A stretch of 64,000 nucleotides of DNA, from positions 372,001 through 436,000 of the forward strand of contig NZ_CP026101.1 in NCBI RefSeq assembly GCF_002902945.1, written 5' to 3'. Below the pieces are notes generated by a model that was given only the letters and a program-made list of their open reading frames with translations, made no database searches and was not told the DNA's origin. This stretch comes from Paraburkholderia caribensis (GTDB taxonomy: Bacteria > Pseudomonadota > Gammaproteobacteria > Burkholderiales > Burkholderiaceae). The position numbers and the translations under genes were made by a program. This document shows, in pieces, positions 52,395 to 61,572 of the stretch (position 1 is its first letter; every line of letters starts with the position of its first letter).

Positions 52395-53582
52395 ATGTCC
52401 AATCCGTCCGCCACCTCCACACGCATGAGCGCGCCCGAGTTGCGCGCGACCGTGTCGCTTGCCGCGATCTTCGCGCTGCGCATGCTGGGTCTCTTCATGA
52501 TCATGCCCGTCTTCTCGATCTACGCGAAGACGATCCCGGGCGGCGACAACGTGCTGCTGGTCGGCATTGCGCTGGGTGCGTACGGCGTGACGCAGTCGCT
52601 GCTCTATATCTTCTACGGCTGGGTGTCCGACATGATCGGCCGCAAGCCGGTCATCGCGATGGGCCTGCTGATCTTCGCGCTGGGCAGCTTCGTCGCCGCG
52701 TTCGCGCACGACATGACGTGGATCATCGTCGGCCGGGTGATCCAGGGGATGGGCGCGGTGTCGTCGGCGGTGATCGCGTTCATCGCGGACCTGACGGCCG
52801 AAGAGCATCGCACCAAGGCGATGGCGATGGTGGGCGGCTCGATCGGCGTGTCGTTTGCGGTGGCGATCGTCGGCGCGCCGATCGTGTTTCACTGGCTCGG
52901 CATGAGCGGCCTGTTCGCGCTGGTCGGCATTTTCTCGATTCTGGCGATCGGCGTCGTGCTGTGGATCGTTCCCGACGCGCCGAAGCCCGTGCATGTGCCC
53001 GCGCCGTTCCGCGAAGTCCTGCACAACGCGGAACTGCTGCGTCTGAACTTCGGCGTGCTGGTGCTGCACGCGACGCAGACGGCGCTGTTTCTCGTGGTGC
53101 CGCGCATTCTGGAGGCGGGCGGCCTGCCCGTCTCGTCGCACTGGAAGATTTACCTGCCCGTGATGGGCCTCGCGTTCGTGATGATGGTCCCGGCGATCAT
53201 CGCTGCGGAAAAGCGCGGCAAGATGAAGCCGGTGCTGCTGGGTGCGATTGGTCTTATCCTGATCGGCCAGTTACTTCTCGGCATCGCACCGCATACCATT
53301 CTGACTGTGGCCGCGATTCTGTTCGTCTACTTTCTCGGTTTCAACATTCTCGAGGCTTCGCAGCCTTCGCTGGTGTCGAAGCTGGCGCCGGGCACCCGCA
53401 AGGGCGCGGCGGCGGGCGTCTACAACACCACGCAGTCGATCGGCCTTGCAATGGGCGGCGTGATCGGCGGCTGGCTTTTGAAAGTCGATGGACAGAGCGC
53501 CGTGTTTTTTGCATGCTCAGGGCTTGTCGCTTGCTGGCTTATAATCGCGGCCAGCATGAAACAGCCGCCACGCAAGGCGTAA
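52395..53582 (+). CDS. Major facilitator superfamily transporter
   Basis: A 395-residue inner-membrane carrier with 12 predicted spans. The loop after span 2 carries motif A (GWVSDMIGRKPVI), typical of drug:proton antiporters; MIMPVFSIYAKTIPGG lies in span 1. It resembles YajR-type exporters but lacks their C-terminal extra domain. Substrate unknown. The order uvrA (divergent), MFS, ssb is common in Burkholderiales. ssb starts 138 bp downstream. The 283-bp gap before it contains a small hairpin (GACG-AAAG-CGTC at 52212..52223) followed by six T residues, of unknown use. Confidence 0.85.
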   Translation: MSNPSATSTRMSAPELRATVSLAAIFALRMLGLFMIMPVFSIYAKTIPGGDNVLLVGIALGAYGVTQSLLYIFYGWVSDMIGRKPVIAMGLLIFALGSFVAAFAHDMTWIIVGRVIQGMGAVSSAVIAFIADLTAEEHRTKAMAMVGGSIGVSFAVAIVGAPIVFHWLGMSGLFALVGIFSILAIGVVLWIVPDAPKPVHVPAPFREVLHNAELLRLNFGVLVLHATQTALFLVVPRILEAGGLPVSSHWKIYLPVMGLAFVMMVPAIIAAEKRGKMKPVLLGAIGLILIGQLLLGIAPHTILTVAAILFVYFLGFNILEASQPSLVSKLAPGTRKGAAAGVYNTTQSIGLAMGGVIGGWLLKVDGQSAVFFACSGLVACWLIIAASMKQPPRKA

Positions 53583-53720
53583 CGCTTTTACGGCACGAAT
53601 TTACAAGGCGGCGGTCAATCGGGGCGCAGCGGCGCGCTTTCCGTTCACTGACACAGGCGGCTGGGGCGCGAGGCGCCATCGGCGCCGCGTCGCCGGCAAC
53701 GGAATCAACAGGAGAAACTC

Positions 53721-54257
53721 ATGGCATCCGTGAACAAGGTCATTCTCGTCGGCAATCTGGGTGCCGATCCGGAAGTCCGTTATCTTCCGAGCGGCGACGC
53801 AGTGGCGAACATTCGCCTTGCCACGACTGATCGCTACAAGGACAAGCAATCCGGTGAATTCAAGGAAATGACGGAATGGCACCGCATTTCGTTCTTCGGG
53901 CGCCTGGCTGAGATCGTGTCGGAGTATCTGAAGAAGGGCTCGGCGGTGTACATCGAAGGCCGCATCCGCACGCGCAAGTATCAGGCGCAGGACGGCACCG
54001 ACCGTTACTCGACGGAAATCGTCGCTGAACAGATGCAGATGCTCGGCGGCCGTGGTGGCGCGGGCGGCGGCGGTGGCGACGACGGCGGTTATAGCCGTGG
54101 CGAATCGATGGAGCGCGGCGGTGGCGGCGGTGGCCGCATGTCGGGCGGCGGCGGTGGTGCAGGCCGTGTGTCGGGCGGCGGTGGCGGCGGTCAGAGCCGT
54201 CCGAGCGCGCCGGCTGGTGGCGGGTTCGACGAAATGGACGACGATATTCCGTTCTGA
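53721..54257 (+). CDS. ssb: Single-stranded DNA-binding protein
   Basis: A 178-residue SSB. Residues 1-110 are the OB fold (NKVILVGNLGADPEVRYLPSGD, WHRISFFGRLAEI). Residues about 110-165 are an unusually glycine-rich, disordered linker. The end, DEMDDDIPF, is the acidic tip that docks repair and replication partners. It coats single-stranded DNA as a tetramer. AGGAG precedes the ATG, and a strong terminator follows. Confidence 0.97.
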   Translation: MASVNKVILVGNLGADPEVRYLPSGDAVANIRLATTDRYKDKQSGEFKEMTEWHRISFFGRLAEIVSEYLKKGSAVYIEGRIRTRKYQAQDGTDRYSTEIVAEQMQMLGGRGGAGGGGGDDGGYSRGESMERGGGGGGRMSGGGGGAGRVSGGGGGGQSRPSAPAGGGFDEMDDDIPF

Positions 54258-54295
54258 AGCCGTCCACGACCACAAGCGTCGACGAACGAACACAA

Positions 54296-54323
54296 AAACA
54301 CCCCGCCATCGAGCGGGGTGTTT
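54296..54323. terminator. Terminator between ssb and the SDR gene
   Basis: 11-bp stem AAACACCCCGC / GCGGGGTGTTT, loop CATCGA, T-run on the right and A-run on the left; usable in both directions. Confidence 0.9.
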
Positions 54324-54390
54324 TTTTACATGCCGACGTTTCGGCCGGATCGCAAACGCAAATCCGGTGTAAAGCGCCGGGCGAGAAGCC

Positions 54391-55134
54391 TCAAGCCACC
54401 CCGCCATTCGCCCGCAGAATCTGGCCGTTCACCCACGCGCCATCCGCCCCTGCAAGAAACGCGACCACGGAAGCAATATCGTCCGGTTGTCCCAGACGTT
54501 GCAGCGGCGGCATCTTCGCGAACGTCTGAATCTGCTCCTCCGTCTTGCCGTCGAGAAACAGCGAAGTCGCTACCGGCCCCGGCGCCACGGCATTGACGGT
54601 AATGTTCCGCCCGCGCAACTCCTTCGCGAACACATGCGTGAACGATTCGACGGCTGCCTTGGTTGCGTTGTAGATCGCGTAGCCCGGCATGTTCAGCGCG
54701 AGCGTCGTGCTCGAAAAGTTGACGATACGTCCGCCGCTATTCATCCGCGTTGCCGCTTCGCGCAGCGTGTTGAAGGTGCCGCGCACGTTGATATCGAAGG
54801 TTTGCGCGAACAGCGCGTCGCTGGTTTCTGCGAGCGGCAGCGTCTTCAGGATGCCCGCGTTGTTGACGAGTACGTCGACTTTGCCGAGTTGCTGTTCCGT
54901 CGCTTCGAACATGCGGCGCACGTCGTCGGCGTTCGAGACGTCTGCTTTCACCGCAATCGCCGCCGCGCCCTGCGCCTTCAGCTCCGCGACGAGCGCATCC
55001 GCTTCCTTCGAACTCGCCGCGTAGTTCACGACGAGCGCAAAGCCGTCGCTGGCGAGCCGCCGCGCGATGGCCGCGCCGATACCCCGCGACGCGCCCGTGA
55101 CGATCGCAACCTGTGCATTCTTGACGTTGTTCAT
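54391..55134 (-). CDS. Short-chain dehydrogenase/reductase
   Basis: A 247-residue classical SDR. TGASRGIG is the cofactor loop, VLVNNAG the stabilising motif, and YAIYNATKAA carries the catalytic Tyr-x3-Lys with an upstream Ser (FSSTT). The residues after the second strand (NYAASSKEAD) suggest NADPH. Substrate unknown. It is divergently paired with a LysR-type regulator, which probably controls it. Confidence 0.88.
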   Translation of the reverse strand: MNNVKNAQVAIVTGASRGIGAAIARRLASDGFALVVNYAASSKEADALVAELKAQGAAAIAVKADVSNADDVRRMFEATEQQLGKVDVLVNNAGILKTLPLAETSDALFAQTFDINVRGTFNTLREAATRMNSGGRIVNFSSTTLALNMPGYAIYNATKAAVESFTHVFAKELRGRNITVNAVAPGPVATSLFLDGKTEEQIQTFAKMPPLQRLGQPDDIASVVAFLAGADGAWVNGQILRANGGVA

Positions 55135-55179
55135 GATCCGATTCCTTGAAGTGGTGAGTGCGTGAGAAGGATGATCGGA

Positions 55180-55197
55180 TATCTCGGCAAAGAGATA
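55180..55197. promoter_or_regulatory. Dyad in the SDR-lysR intergenic region (LysR-type T-N11-A site)
   Basis: TATCTC-N6-GAGATA is a perfect inverted repeat containing a T-N11-A core, as expected for a LysR-type operator between divergent genes. A second repeat, TTGTTA-N19-TAACAA, spans 55210..55239. Confidence 0.5.
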
Positions 55198-55270
55198 ATC
55201 AGCCGAAAGTTGTTATCATCATTCCATTCACTTTAACAATGGCGCGGAAGCCAAGCCGCCGCATACCGTC

Positions 55271-56176
55271 ATGGACCGTTTTCAGGAAATGCAGGTGTTC
55301 GTCCGTATCGCCGAGCGGCAGAGCTTCACGCGTGCGGCGGACGATCTGCAGATTCCGCGCGCGACCGTCACGAACCTGATGAAGCGGATGGAGCAGCGGC
55401 TCGGCGCGCGGCTGCTCGAACGCACGACGCGCACCGTGCGCCTCACCCACGACGGCGAAGCGTATTACCGCCGCTGCGTGCGTCTGCTCGCGGACATGGA
55501 AGAAGCGGAGGGTTCGTTTCGCGACGCCGCGCCCAAGGGTTTGTTACGCGTGAATTTGCAAGGCACGCTCGCGCGGCATTTCATCGTGCCCGCGTTGCCG
55601 ACCTTTCTCGCGCGCTATCCGGGTATCGAATTGCATATCGGCGAAGACGACCGGCTGGTCGATCTGGTGCGCGAGGGTGTCGATTGCGTGCTGCGCGCGG
55701 GGAATCTGCAGGATTCGTCGATGGTCGGGCGGCGCGTCGCGCGGCTCGAACAGGTGACGGTCGCGAGCCCGGCGTATCTGGAACGCCACGGCATGCCCGA
55801 CGATCTCGCCGCGCTCACCACGCATCGCGCCGTCAATTACATGTCGAGTGCGACGGGCAACGCGCTGCCGCTCGAATTCACCGTCGATGAACGCATCGTC
55901 GAGGTGAATCTCGAGGCGATTGTTTCCGTGACGGGCACTGATCTGTACACAGGCGCGTCCGTCGCTGGGCTGGGTCTCGTGCAGGTGCCGCGTTATCGCG
56001 TGGAAAGCGAACTCGCCGCGGGCAGCCTGGTTGTCGTGCTGCCGCAATTTCCGCCGCCGCCGATGCCCGTCACCGTGCTCTACCCGCAAAGCCGTCAGTT
56101 GTCGTCACGCGTGCGGGTGTTCGCGCAATGGCTGCGCGAGATCTTCGACGCGGCGGGCGGGCTGAAGGTCGGCTGA
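55271..56176 (+). CDS. LysR-family transcriptional regulator
   Basis: A 301-residue regulator. Residues 1-60 are the LysR winged helix (MQVFVRIAERQSFTRAADDLQIPRATVTNLM), and residues about 88-295 the periplasmic-binding-protein-like effector domain. It resembles the AaeR/DsdC-like group often found beside SDR or quinone-reductase genes. The effector is unknown. The 136-bp gap to the divergent SDR gene holds two inverted repeats that fit its operator. Confidence 0.88.
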   Translation: MDRFQEMQVFVRIAERQSFTRAADDLQIPRATVTNLMKRMEQRLGARLLERTTRTVRLTHDGEAYYRRCVRLLADMEEAEGSFRDAAPKGLLRVNLQGTLARHFIVPALPTFLARYPGIELHIGEDDRLVDLVREGVDCVLRAGNLQDSSMVGRRVARLEQVTVASPAYLERHGMPDDLAALTTHRAVNYMSSATGNALPLEFTVDERIVEVNLEAIVSVTGTDLYTGASVAGLGLVQVPRYRVESELAAGSLVVVLPQFPPPPMPVTVLYPQSRQLSSRVRVFAQWLREIFDAAGGLKVG

Positions 56177-56194
56177 AGGTCGGCTAACAAGCGC

Positions 56195-57034
56195 CTAATG
56201 GCCGACCAAGGGGGGCGCGGAGGCGCGGTCGAGATGCGCGAGCGCATCGCGCATCGGCAGGCTGGAGGAAACGATCGGGCCCGTCAGCGGCGTGTCGAGA
56301 TCGACGATCACATACACGGCCGATGCAATCGACACCGCGCCCAGCACGATCATCACGACGGCCAGCGCGTTGTGGGGCGCGACGATGCCGAAGCATAGAA
56401 AGATGATCATCAGCCAGAAGGTGAGCGTGGTGAGAAAGGGCTTCGAGATCGAGCTGTGCGCTTCTTCGATCAACTTCCAGCGGGCCTGGATGACGCGCTC
56501 GAAACGCGCGATGCATTCGGCCTGCGTGTGTTGCTGGTAGCTGTCGAGCGGCTGCAGCTGGCGCACGGCGACAAACGATTCATTCAGCATTTCGCCGAGC
56601 CCGATGCCTTCGAGCCTGTCGTGGTTCAGATCCGACTTGAATCGTGGATAGTCGCCCGACGGCGGGTCCTCCCCGGGCCATGTCGCGGCGATCGCGGCAG
56701 CGGTGTACGCGCGCAGCAGCGTACGCGAGTATTGCGCCTCGGGACCGTACTGACGCAGCGCCGCGTCGAGCTGGATCAGTTCTGCGGCATAAGAGCGGAA
56801 GTCGTTGCCGACGGTATCGAAGCTGCTTTTCGCGGATGCCGTGAGCAAGCCCAACACCAGCGCCGCGAACGTCACGAGCATCGTCATCACGAGCTGGATC
56901 AGCTGAAGCGTCTCGTGCCTGCGGTGCTCTTCAGGCAGATAAGCCTTGCCGAAAAAGCCGACGCCCGTTCCCGCCAGAAGCAGGGCGAACACCACGAGCG
57001 CTGACAAGGTCTCTTGCATGAGTCTGGTCCACAT
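56195..57034 (-). CDS. DUF4239 membrane protein
   Basis: A 279-residue protein with four predicted membrane segments: two near the N-terminus (TLSALVVFALLLAGTGVGFF, LIQLVMTMLVTFAALVLGLL) and two near the C-terminus (TFWLMIIFLCFGIVAPH, AVVMIVLGAVSIASAVYVI). DLDTPLTGPIVSSSLPMRDAL closes the protein. This matches DUF4239, a family related to bestrophin-like membrane proteins with unknown function. It converges on the LysR gene and stands alone. Confidence 0.75.
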   Translation of the reverse strand: MWTRLMQETLSALVVFALLLAGTGVGFFGKAYLPEEHRRHETLQLIQLVMTMLVTFAALVLGLLTASAKSSFDTVGNDFRSYAAELIQLDAALRQYGPEAQYSRTLLRAYTAAAIAATWPGEDPPSGDYPRFKSDLNHDRLEGIGLGEMLNESFVAVRQLQPLDSYQQHTQAECIARFERVIQARWKLIEEAHSSISKPFLTTLTFWLMIIFLCFGIVAPHNALAVVMIVLGAVSIASAVYVIVDLDTPLTGPIVSSSLPMRDALAHLDRASAPPLVGH

Positions 57035-57208
57035 AGCCGTCGCCTAGCTAATGTCCAACAACTTTGCGGCGCGGGCAAGTTCCTATCCGAACTGTTAAAT
57101 CCAGCGCAGAAAACCCAAATAGCGAGAAGAAATATTTAGCAAGGCGACACATGTCTATGCGCCAGATCAATTAGCGAGCGTTTCAGTCGAAAGCGACCTG
57201 ACAGGCCA

Positions 57209-57235
57209 TAAAGTTTTTCGCGAATCAGCCGTAAC
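57209..57235 (+). promoter_or_regulatory. FliA (sigma-28) flagellar promoter of the chemoreceptor gene
   Basis: TAAAGTTT-N11-GCCGTAAC. The -35 is an exact match to the sigma-28 consensus, the spacing is exact, and the -10 keeps GCCG and part of the rest (consensus GCCGATAA). The leader to the ATG at 57359 is about 115 nt. The rest of the gap 57035..57358 shows no gene. Confidence 0.8.
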
Positions 57236-57358
57236 TGAAAATGTGGTGCGTTTGCTTAATTTTTAATCGGGTTGCGGACCTTGCCTATGGGCCTGGGCGC
57301 AGCAAGCCTGCCGTGGAACTCGACGAGTCCCGTCAGGCGGCCATAGGAGACATGCTTC

Positions 57359-59008
57359 ATGTTGAAAGGTCTTTCGATTCGCGCATACCTTACGTTGATG
57401 GTCGTGCTGTTCGGCGTGGTATTGCTGATCGGCGCGGCGGCGGGTCTGTTATCGCTGCGTGAGAGCAATGCGTCGCTACAACAGATGTACACCGTCGATA
57501 CGCCCGCCGTCGCGGATCTCGAAGGCAGCGCCGGCCAGCTGTTGCGCCTGCGTCTCGCGCTGGCAACCTACTCCTCGCTGATCGAGCTGAACGATCAGGA
57601 AGGCGCCGACGCGGTGCTGAAGCGTTTCGATACGTATCAGAAGGTGTCGAACGAACGTCTTGCGCATTACATCAGCAAGGCCAGCAACGACGCCGACGAA
57701 CAGCGTCTCATCAAGGACATGCAGGACAAGCGCGATGCGTTCCTGCACGAAGGCGCCGAGCCCGCGCTCGCGGCGCTCAAGTCCGGCGACAAGGCGGCCT
57801 TCCAGCAACTTCAGGCGCACAAGCTGTCGCCGCTCTACAGCGCTTATGAAAAGGCGATGCTGACGCTCGAAAAGCTGCAGCTCGATCACGCCGAGCAACG
57901 TTACCAGGAAGCACAGCAACTCTTCTACACGATCAGCGTCGCGGTCGCGATCGGCATGGCGGCTACGCTGATCTTCGCGTGGCTCGGACGCATGATGATG
58001 GTTCGCGCCATCGTCCATCCCGTCGATGCCACCATCGAACAGTTCCAGCGCATCGCGAACGGCGATCTGACGGGCCGTATCGACAACGTTAGCGACAACG
58101 AAATGGGACGTCTCGCGGCGGCGCTGCGCAAGATGCAGGAGTCGCTGATCGCGACGGTGAACACCGTGCGTCACGGCACCGATTCGATCGATACGGGTGT
58201 GAGCGAAATCGCCGCAGGCAATACGAACCTGTCGCAACGCACGGAAGAGCAGGCGGCGTCGCTGGAAGAAACAGCGGCGAGCATCGAAGAGCTCACGTCG
58301 ACCGTCAAGCAGACGGCCGACAACGCCAAGCAGGCAAGCTCGCTCGCGCAGGGCGCATCGACACTCGCAGCGCAGGGCGGCGATCTCACGCAGCAGGTGG
58401 TGGGCACGATGCAGAAGATCGTCGACGACTCGCGGCGCATTGCGGATATCGTCGGCGTGATCGAAGGCATCGCGTTTCAGACCAATATTCTCGCCTTGAA
58501 CGCGGCCGTCGAGGCAGCGCGCGCGGGCGAGCAGGGCCGTGGCTTTGCAGTGGTGGCGAGCGAGGTGCGCTCGCTTGCGCAGCGTAGCGCGGCAGCGGCG
58601 AAGGAGATCAAAGGTCTGATCGGCGAATCGAACGAGCGCGTGACGGCGGGCGCGGACCTCGTGCAGCGTTCGGGCTCGACGATGACGGACATCGTCGATG
58701 CAATCGCGCGTGTCAGCGCGATCATGAGCGAGATCGCGGAGGCCGCGACCGAGCAAAGCACGGGCATCGATCAGGTGAATCTCGCCGTCGCGCAGATGGA
58801 CGAAGTGACGCAGCAGAACGCGGCGCTCGTCGAGCAGGCGGCGGCAGCGGCGAGTTCGCTCGAAGAGCAGGCGCGCCGGCTGACGACAGCGGTGGCCGTG
58901 TTCCGCACGGACAGCGGGCAGGCATCGGCGTCGCGAGGTGCAGCGCGCCATGTCGTGACACACAGGCAGGACGTGGCGATGCAGATGGAGGCGGCGGAAG
59001 CGGTTTGA
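57359..59008 (+). CDS. Methyl-accepting chemotaxis protein
   Basis: A 549-residue chemoreceptor. Residues about 10-32 are the first membrane span, and residues about 35-185 a periplasmic four-helix-bundle sensor (VDTPAVADLEGSAGQLLRLR). A second span lies near 190-212, followed by a HAMP domain (VDATIEQFQRIANGDLTGRI). The signalling hairpin has the conserved VVASEVRSLAQRSAAAAKEI. It signals to CheA/CheW about an unknown ligand. The C-terminus lacks the NWETF pentapeptide that recruits CheR. It stands alone, far from flagellar genes, but has a FliA promoter. Confidence 0.94.
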   Translation: MLKGLSIRAYLTLMVVLFGVVLLIGAAAGLLSLRESNASLQQMYTVDTPAVADLEGSAGQLLRLRLALATYSSLIELNDQEGADAVLKRFDTYQKVSNERLAHYISKASNDADEQRLIKDMQDKRDAFLHEGAEPALAALKSGDKAAFQQLQAHKLSPLYSAYEKAMLTLEKLQLDHAEQRYQEAQQLFYTISVAVAIGMAATLIFAWLGRMMMVRAIVHPVDATIEQFQRIANGDLTGRIDNVSDNEMGRLAAALRKMQESLIATVNTVRHGTDSIDTGVSEIAAGNTNLSQRTEEQAASLEETAASIEELTSTVKQTADNAKQASSLAQGASTLAAQGGDLTQQVVGTMQKIVDDSRRIADIVGVIEGIAFQTNILALNAAVEAARAGEQGRGFAVVASEVRSLAQRSAAAAKEIKGLIGESNERVTAGADLVQRSGSTMTDIVDAIARVSAIMSEIAEAATEQSTGIDQVNLAVAQMDEVTQQNAALVEQAAAAASSLEEQARRLTTAVAVFRTDSGQASASRGAARHVVTHRQDVAMQMEAAEAV

Positions 59009-59025
59009 TCGCGGTGGCCAGGCAT

Positions 59026-59052
59026 GAGTGAATCGCGAAGTGCGATTCACTC
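59026..59052. repeat. Perfect hairpin after the chemoreceptor gene
   Basis: GAGTGAATCGC-N5-GCGATTCACTC, an 11-bp perfect stem starting 18 bp after the stop. No T-run follows. It precedes a second, classical terminator by 30 bp and may protect the mRNA 3' end. Confidence 0.6.
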
Positions 59053-59082
59053 GCGGCACAGAAATGCACGGCCATACAACAA

Positions 59083-59118
59083 AACGGCGGTGCAAGCCTT
59101 CAGGCTTGCACCGCCGTT
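59083..59118. terminator. Terminator between the chemoreceptor and cytochrome genes
   Basis: A 16-bp perfect stem (AACGGCGGTGCAAGCC and complement) with loop TTCA. Flanked by AAAA on the left and TTCGTCTTTC on the right, it can end both convergent transcripts. Confidence 0.85.
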
Positions 59119-59137
59119 CGTCTTTCGACGTAACGCT

Positions 59138-59950
59138 TCAAGGCTGCCTTTCAGCGTAATACTTCGCGGCCCCGTCGATCTCTTCCGGCGTCATATTGCG
59201 CGCCACGTTGCGCATCTGTTCGTTGATGTCGTTATGACGGTCGCCGTTGGCGAACGCGCGCAGCTGCGCCGCCATATACACCGACGACTGCCCGCCCAGC
59301 CAGGGCGCGGCACCCTTGCGATCGCGGTCGCCGTGACAGGCCGCGCAAGGCGCGATGTTGCGCATCGGCGAGCCTTCGTTGACGAACTTGCGGATGGTCG
59401 CGTCATCCGTGGTTGCCTGCTCGACGGCGGCGGGACGGGGCAGCGTCGAATAGTAGTTCGCGAGGTCGTGCAGATCGCGGTCGTTCAGATGCGCAATGAT
59501 GGGCGGCATGATCGCGTTCGCGCGCTGGCCGCTCTGGTAGTCGCGCAACTGCTTGTAGACCACGTCGGCATATTGCCCGGCGAGCACGGGCGCCGTGACC
59601 TGGATCAGGCTTTCGACGCCGTGACACATCGAGCAGTTCTGCGCCAGCGTAGCGCCACGCCCGATCGAGTCGGCGCTCGGGCGCGTGCGTCCCCACGGCG
59701 GCAGAGGCGGCAGCACGAGCACGTTGCTCGGCGCGGGGCCGGCGATGTTGTCGCTTTGCGTGAACCAGCTCGACGGCGCGCCCGCTGCGCTGCAGATCGT
59801 CGCCCACAGCCCGCGTTGCGTGAAGTCGGGATGCTTCGACGGCAGCCAGACAAAGCCGATCAGGATCGACACGACGGCAATCACGATCACGCCGCCGACG
59901 CTCGACGTGAACCACCGGTTGCTGAGGCTGAAGACGCGTTCTTCGTTCAT
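59138..59950 (-). CDS. Di-haem cytochrome c of the ba3 oxidase cluster
   Basis: A 270-residue membrane-anchored cytochrome. An N-terminal span (VGGVIVIAVVSILIGFVWL, residues about 17-36) is followed by two class I cytochrome c domains with haem sites NCSMCH and PCAACH. Met ligands are plausible in NAIMPP and NVARNM. It probably passes electrons to the CuA centre of the oxidase encoded upstream. Its ATG overlaps the oxidase subunit I stop by 4 bp. The frame is open upstream, but 59950 fits the overlap. Confidence 0.88.
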   Translation of the reverse strand: MNEERVFSLSNRWFTSSVGGVIVIAVVSILIGFVWLPSKHPDFTQRGLWATICSAAGAPSSWFTQSDNIAGPAPSNVLVLPPLPPWGRTRPSADSIGRGATLAQNCSMCHGVESLIQVTAPVLAGQYADVVYKQLRDYQSGQRANAIMPPIIAHLNDRDLHDLANYYSTLPRPAAVEQATTDDATIRKFVNEGSPMRNIAPCAACHGDRDRKGAAPWLGGQSSVYMAAQLRAFANGDRHNDINEQMRNVARNMTPEEIDGAAKYYAERQP

Positions 59951-61572
59951 GACCGCGCTCCCACCGATACGGCCGGCACCGAAGTCTGCTGCAAGCCGAG
60001 CAGTTGCGCGATGGGCACGCTGTAGTTGACGATCGTCAGTCCGATCATCAGCGCGACCCACAGGCCGAAGCTGTTCAACGCCGCGGGCACGCGTTCGACG
60101 GGATGGACAGGCGCGCTGAAGCGGAATTGCCTGGGCTGCTCGATCGCGCCGAACTGCGCCTTCGCGAGAATGTAGAGAAACAGGAACCCGGAGATCACCA
60201 GAATCAACCCGCCGAATGCCGACACGGCGACCCAGACGGCTTGCGGCGCAATCGCGGGGTTGCTGTAGTCGTAGTACGCCATGCGGCGCGGCGCGCCCAG
60301 CAAACCGACGTAATGCCAAGGCAGCGTAACGACCATCATGCCGATGAACCACAGCCACAACTGCCAGCGGATCAGGCTCAGCGAGCCGATCGCACGGCCC
60401 GTCAGTTGCGGCCACAACTCATACGCAATCGCGAAGTACATGATGACGATCGCGCCGCCGAAGATCAGGTGGAAGTGCCCCGTGACCCACTGCGTGTTGT
60501 GAATGGTCTCGTTCAGCTGATAGCTCATGTTGATGAGCCCGCCCGCGCCGCCGAAGCCGAGCATGATGAACGAGAACGCGATGACGAGCATCATCGGGTT
60601 GTCCCACGGCAGCGCTTTCAGCCAGCCGAATGCGCCCTTGCCGCCGCGCAGCCGTCCGGCGATTTCCACCGATGCGCAGATGGTGAACACGGTGAGCAGG
60701 GTCGGCACCGACACCATGCCCGTGAACACGGCATGCACGAACTTGAAGCCCGCACCGACCTGCGGATCGGCGAACAGATGGTGGATGCCGATCGGCATCG
60801 CGAACACGAGGAACAGGATGAACGACACGCGCGCCATCGAATCGCTATACAGCCTGCCGCCAATCGCGCGCGGCACCAGCGTGTAGTACGCGATATACGA
60901 CGGCACCAGCCAGAAATAGACGATCGCGTGCAGCGTCCACGAGAACAGCACGCGGGCCAGGCCCGCGTCGATGGTCGACTTCAGGCCGAGTGCGACGGGC
61001 AGAATCTGCAACAGGATTTCGAGCGCGGCGCCCACGGCCGTCCATGCCCACAGATACGCGCCCGCCACGTTCGCGTACATCGCGAGCGGCACCGGTTTGC
61101 CGCGATTCGCGCGCTTCCAGATGTGCAGGTTGATGCCCATCAGCGCGACCCAGATCCACGAGCCGACCACCACGAGCACGACGCCGAGGTAATAGAACGG
61201 GCTGCCGATCATCGGCGGATAGAACGTGAAGAGCACCGATGCCTGGCCCGCCGCGACGGGGATCATCGCCATCACCGCGCCGACCACCAGCAGGACGAAC
61301 GCGCCCCACGCCCACTTCAACCCCACCAGCGCCTGTTGCAGCGCGAGTTCGACGATCGCATAGCCGAAGCCCATCGCCACCAGCGTGGGCAGCACGTAGG
61401 CCATGACGGTGCCGTGCGCCGTCACCGAGCGGTAGTACAGCTCCGGTTCGCCGATCCACGGATGCAGCGGACTGCGCACGAGCATCTGCCATGCGCCCAA
61501 CAGCAGCGCGATTCCGAACGCGATGAACGCGAGCCAGAAGTGCGCGAGAACGAGTCGCTTAGCGTGAAACAC
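59947..61572 (-). CDS. ba3-type (family B) haem-copper oxidase subunit I
   Basis: A 541-residue polytopic protein with about 13 spans. Haem and copper ligands are visible: TAHGTVMAY (low-spin haem), WTLHAIVYFWLVPSY with the His-x3-Tyr pair that forms the cross-linked active-site Tyr in family B, HHLFADP (CuB) and VTGHFHLIFGG (haem ligands). This layout matches Thermus ba3 oxidase, not the aa3 or cbb3 types. It reduces oxygen to water and pumps protons, with high oxygen affinity. It overlaps subunit II by 14 bp. Confidence 0.9.
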   Translation of the reverse strand: MFHAKRLVLAHFWLAFIAFGIALLLGAWQMLVRSPLHPWIGEPELYYRSVTAHGTVMAYVLPTLVAMGFGYAIVELALQQALVGLKWAWGAFVLLVVGAVMAMIPVAAGQASVLFTFYPPMIGSPFYYLGVVLVVVGSWIWVALMGINLHIWKRANRGKPVPLAMYANVAGAYLWAWTAVGAALEILLQILPVALGLKSTIDAGLARVLFSWTLHAIVYFWLVPSYIAYYTLVPRAIGGRLYSDSMARVSFILFLVFAMPIGIHHLFADPQVGAGFKFVHAVFTGMVSVPTLLTVFTICASVEIAGRLRGGKGAFGWLKALPWDNPMMLVIAFSFIMLGFGGAGGLINMSYQLNETIHNTQWVTGHFHLIFGGAIVIMYFAIAYELWPQLTGRAIGSLSLIRWQLWLWFIGMMVVTLPWHYVGLLGAPRRMAYYDYSNPAIAPQAVWVAVSAFGGLILVISGFLFLYILAKAQFGAIEQPRQFRFSAPVHPVERVPAALNSFGLWVALMIGLTIVNYSVPIAQLLGLQQTSVPAVSVGARS

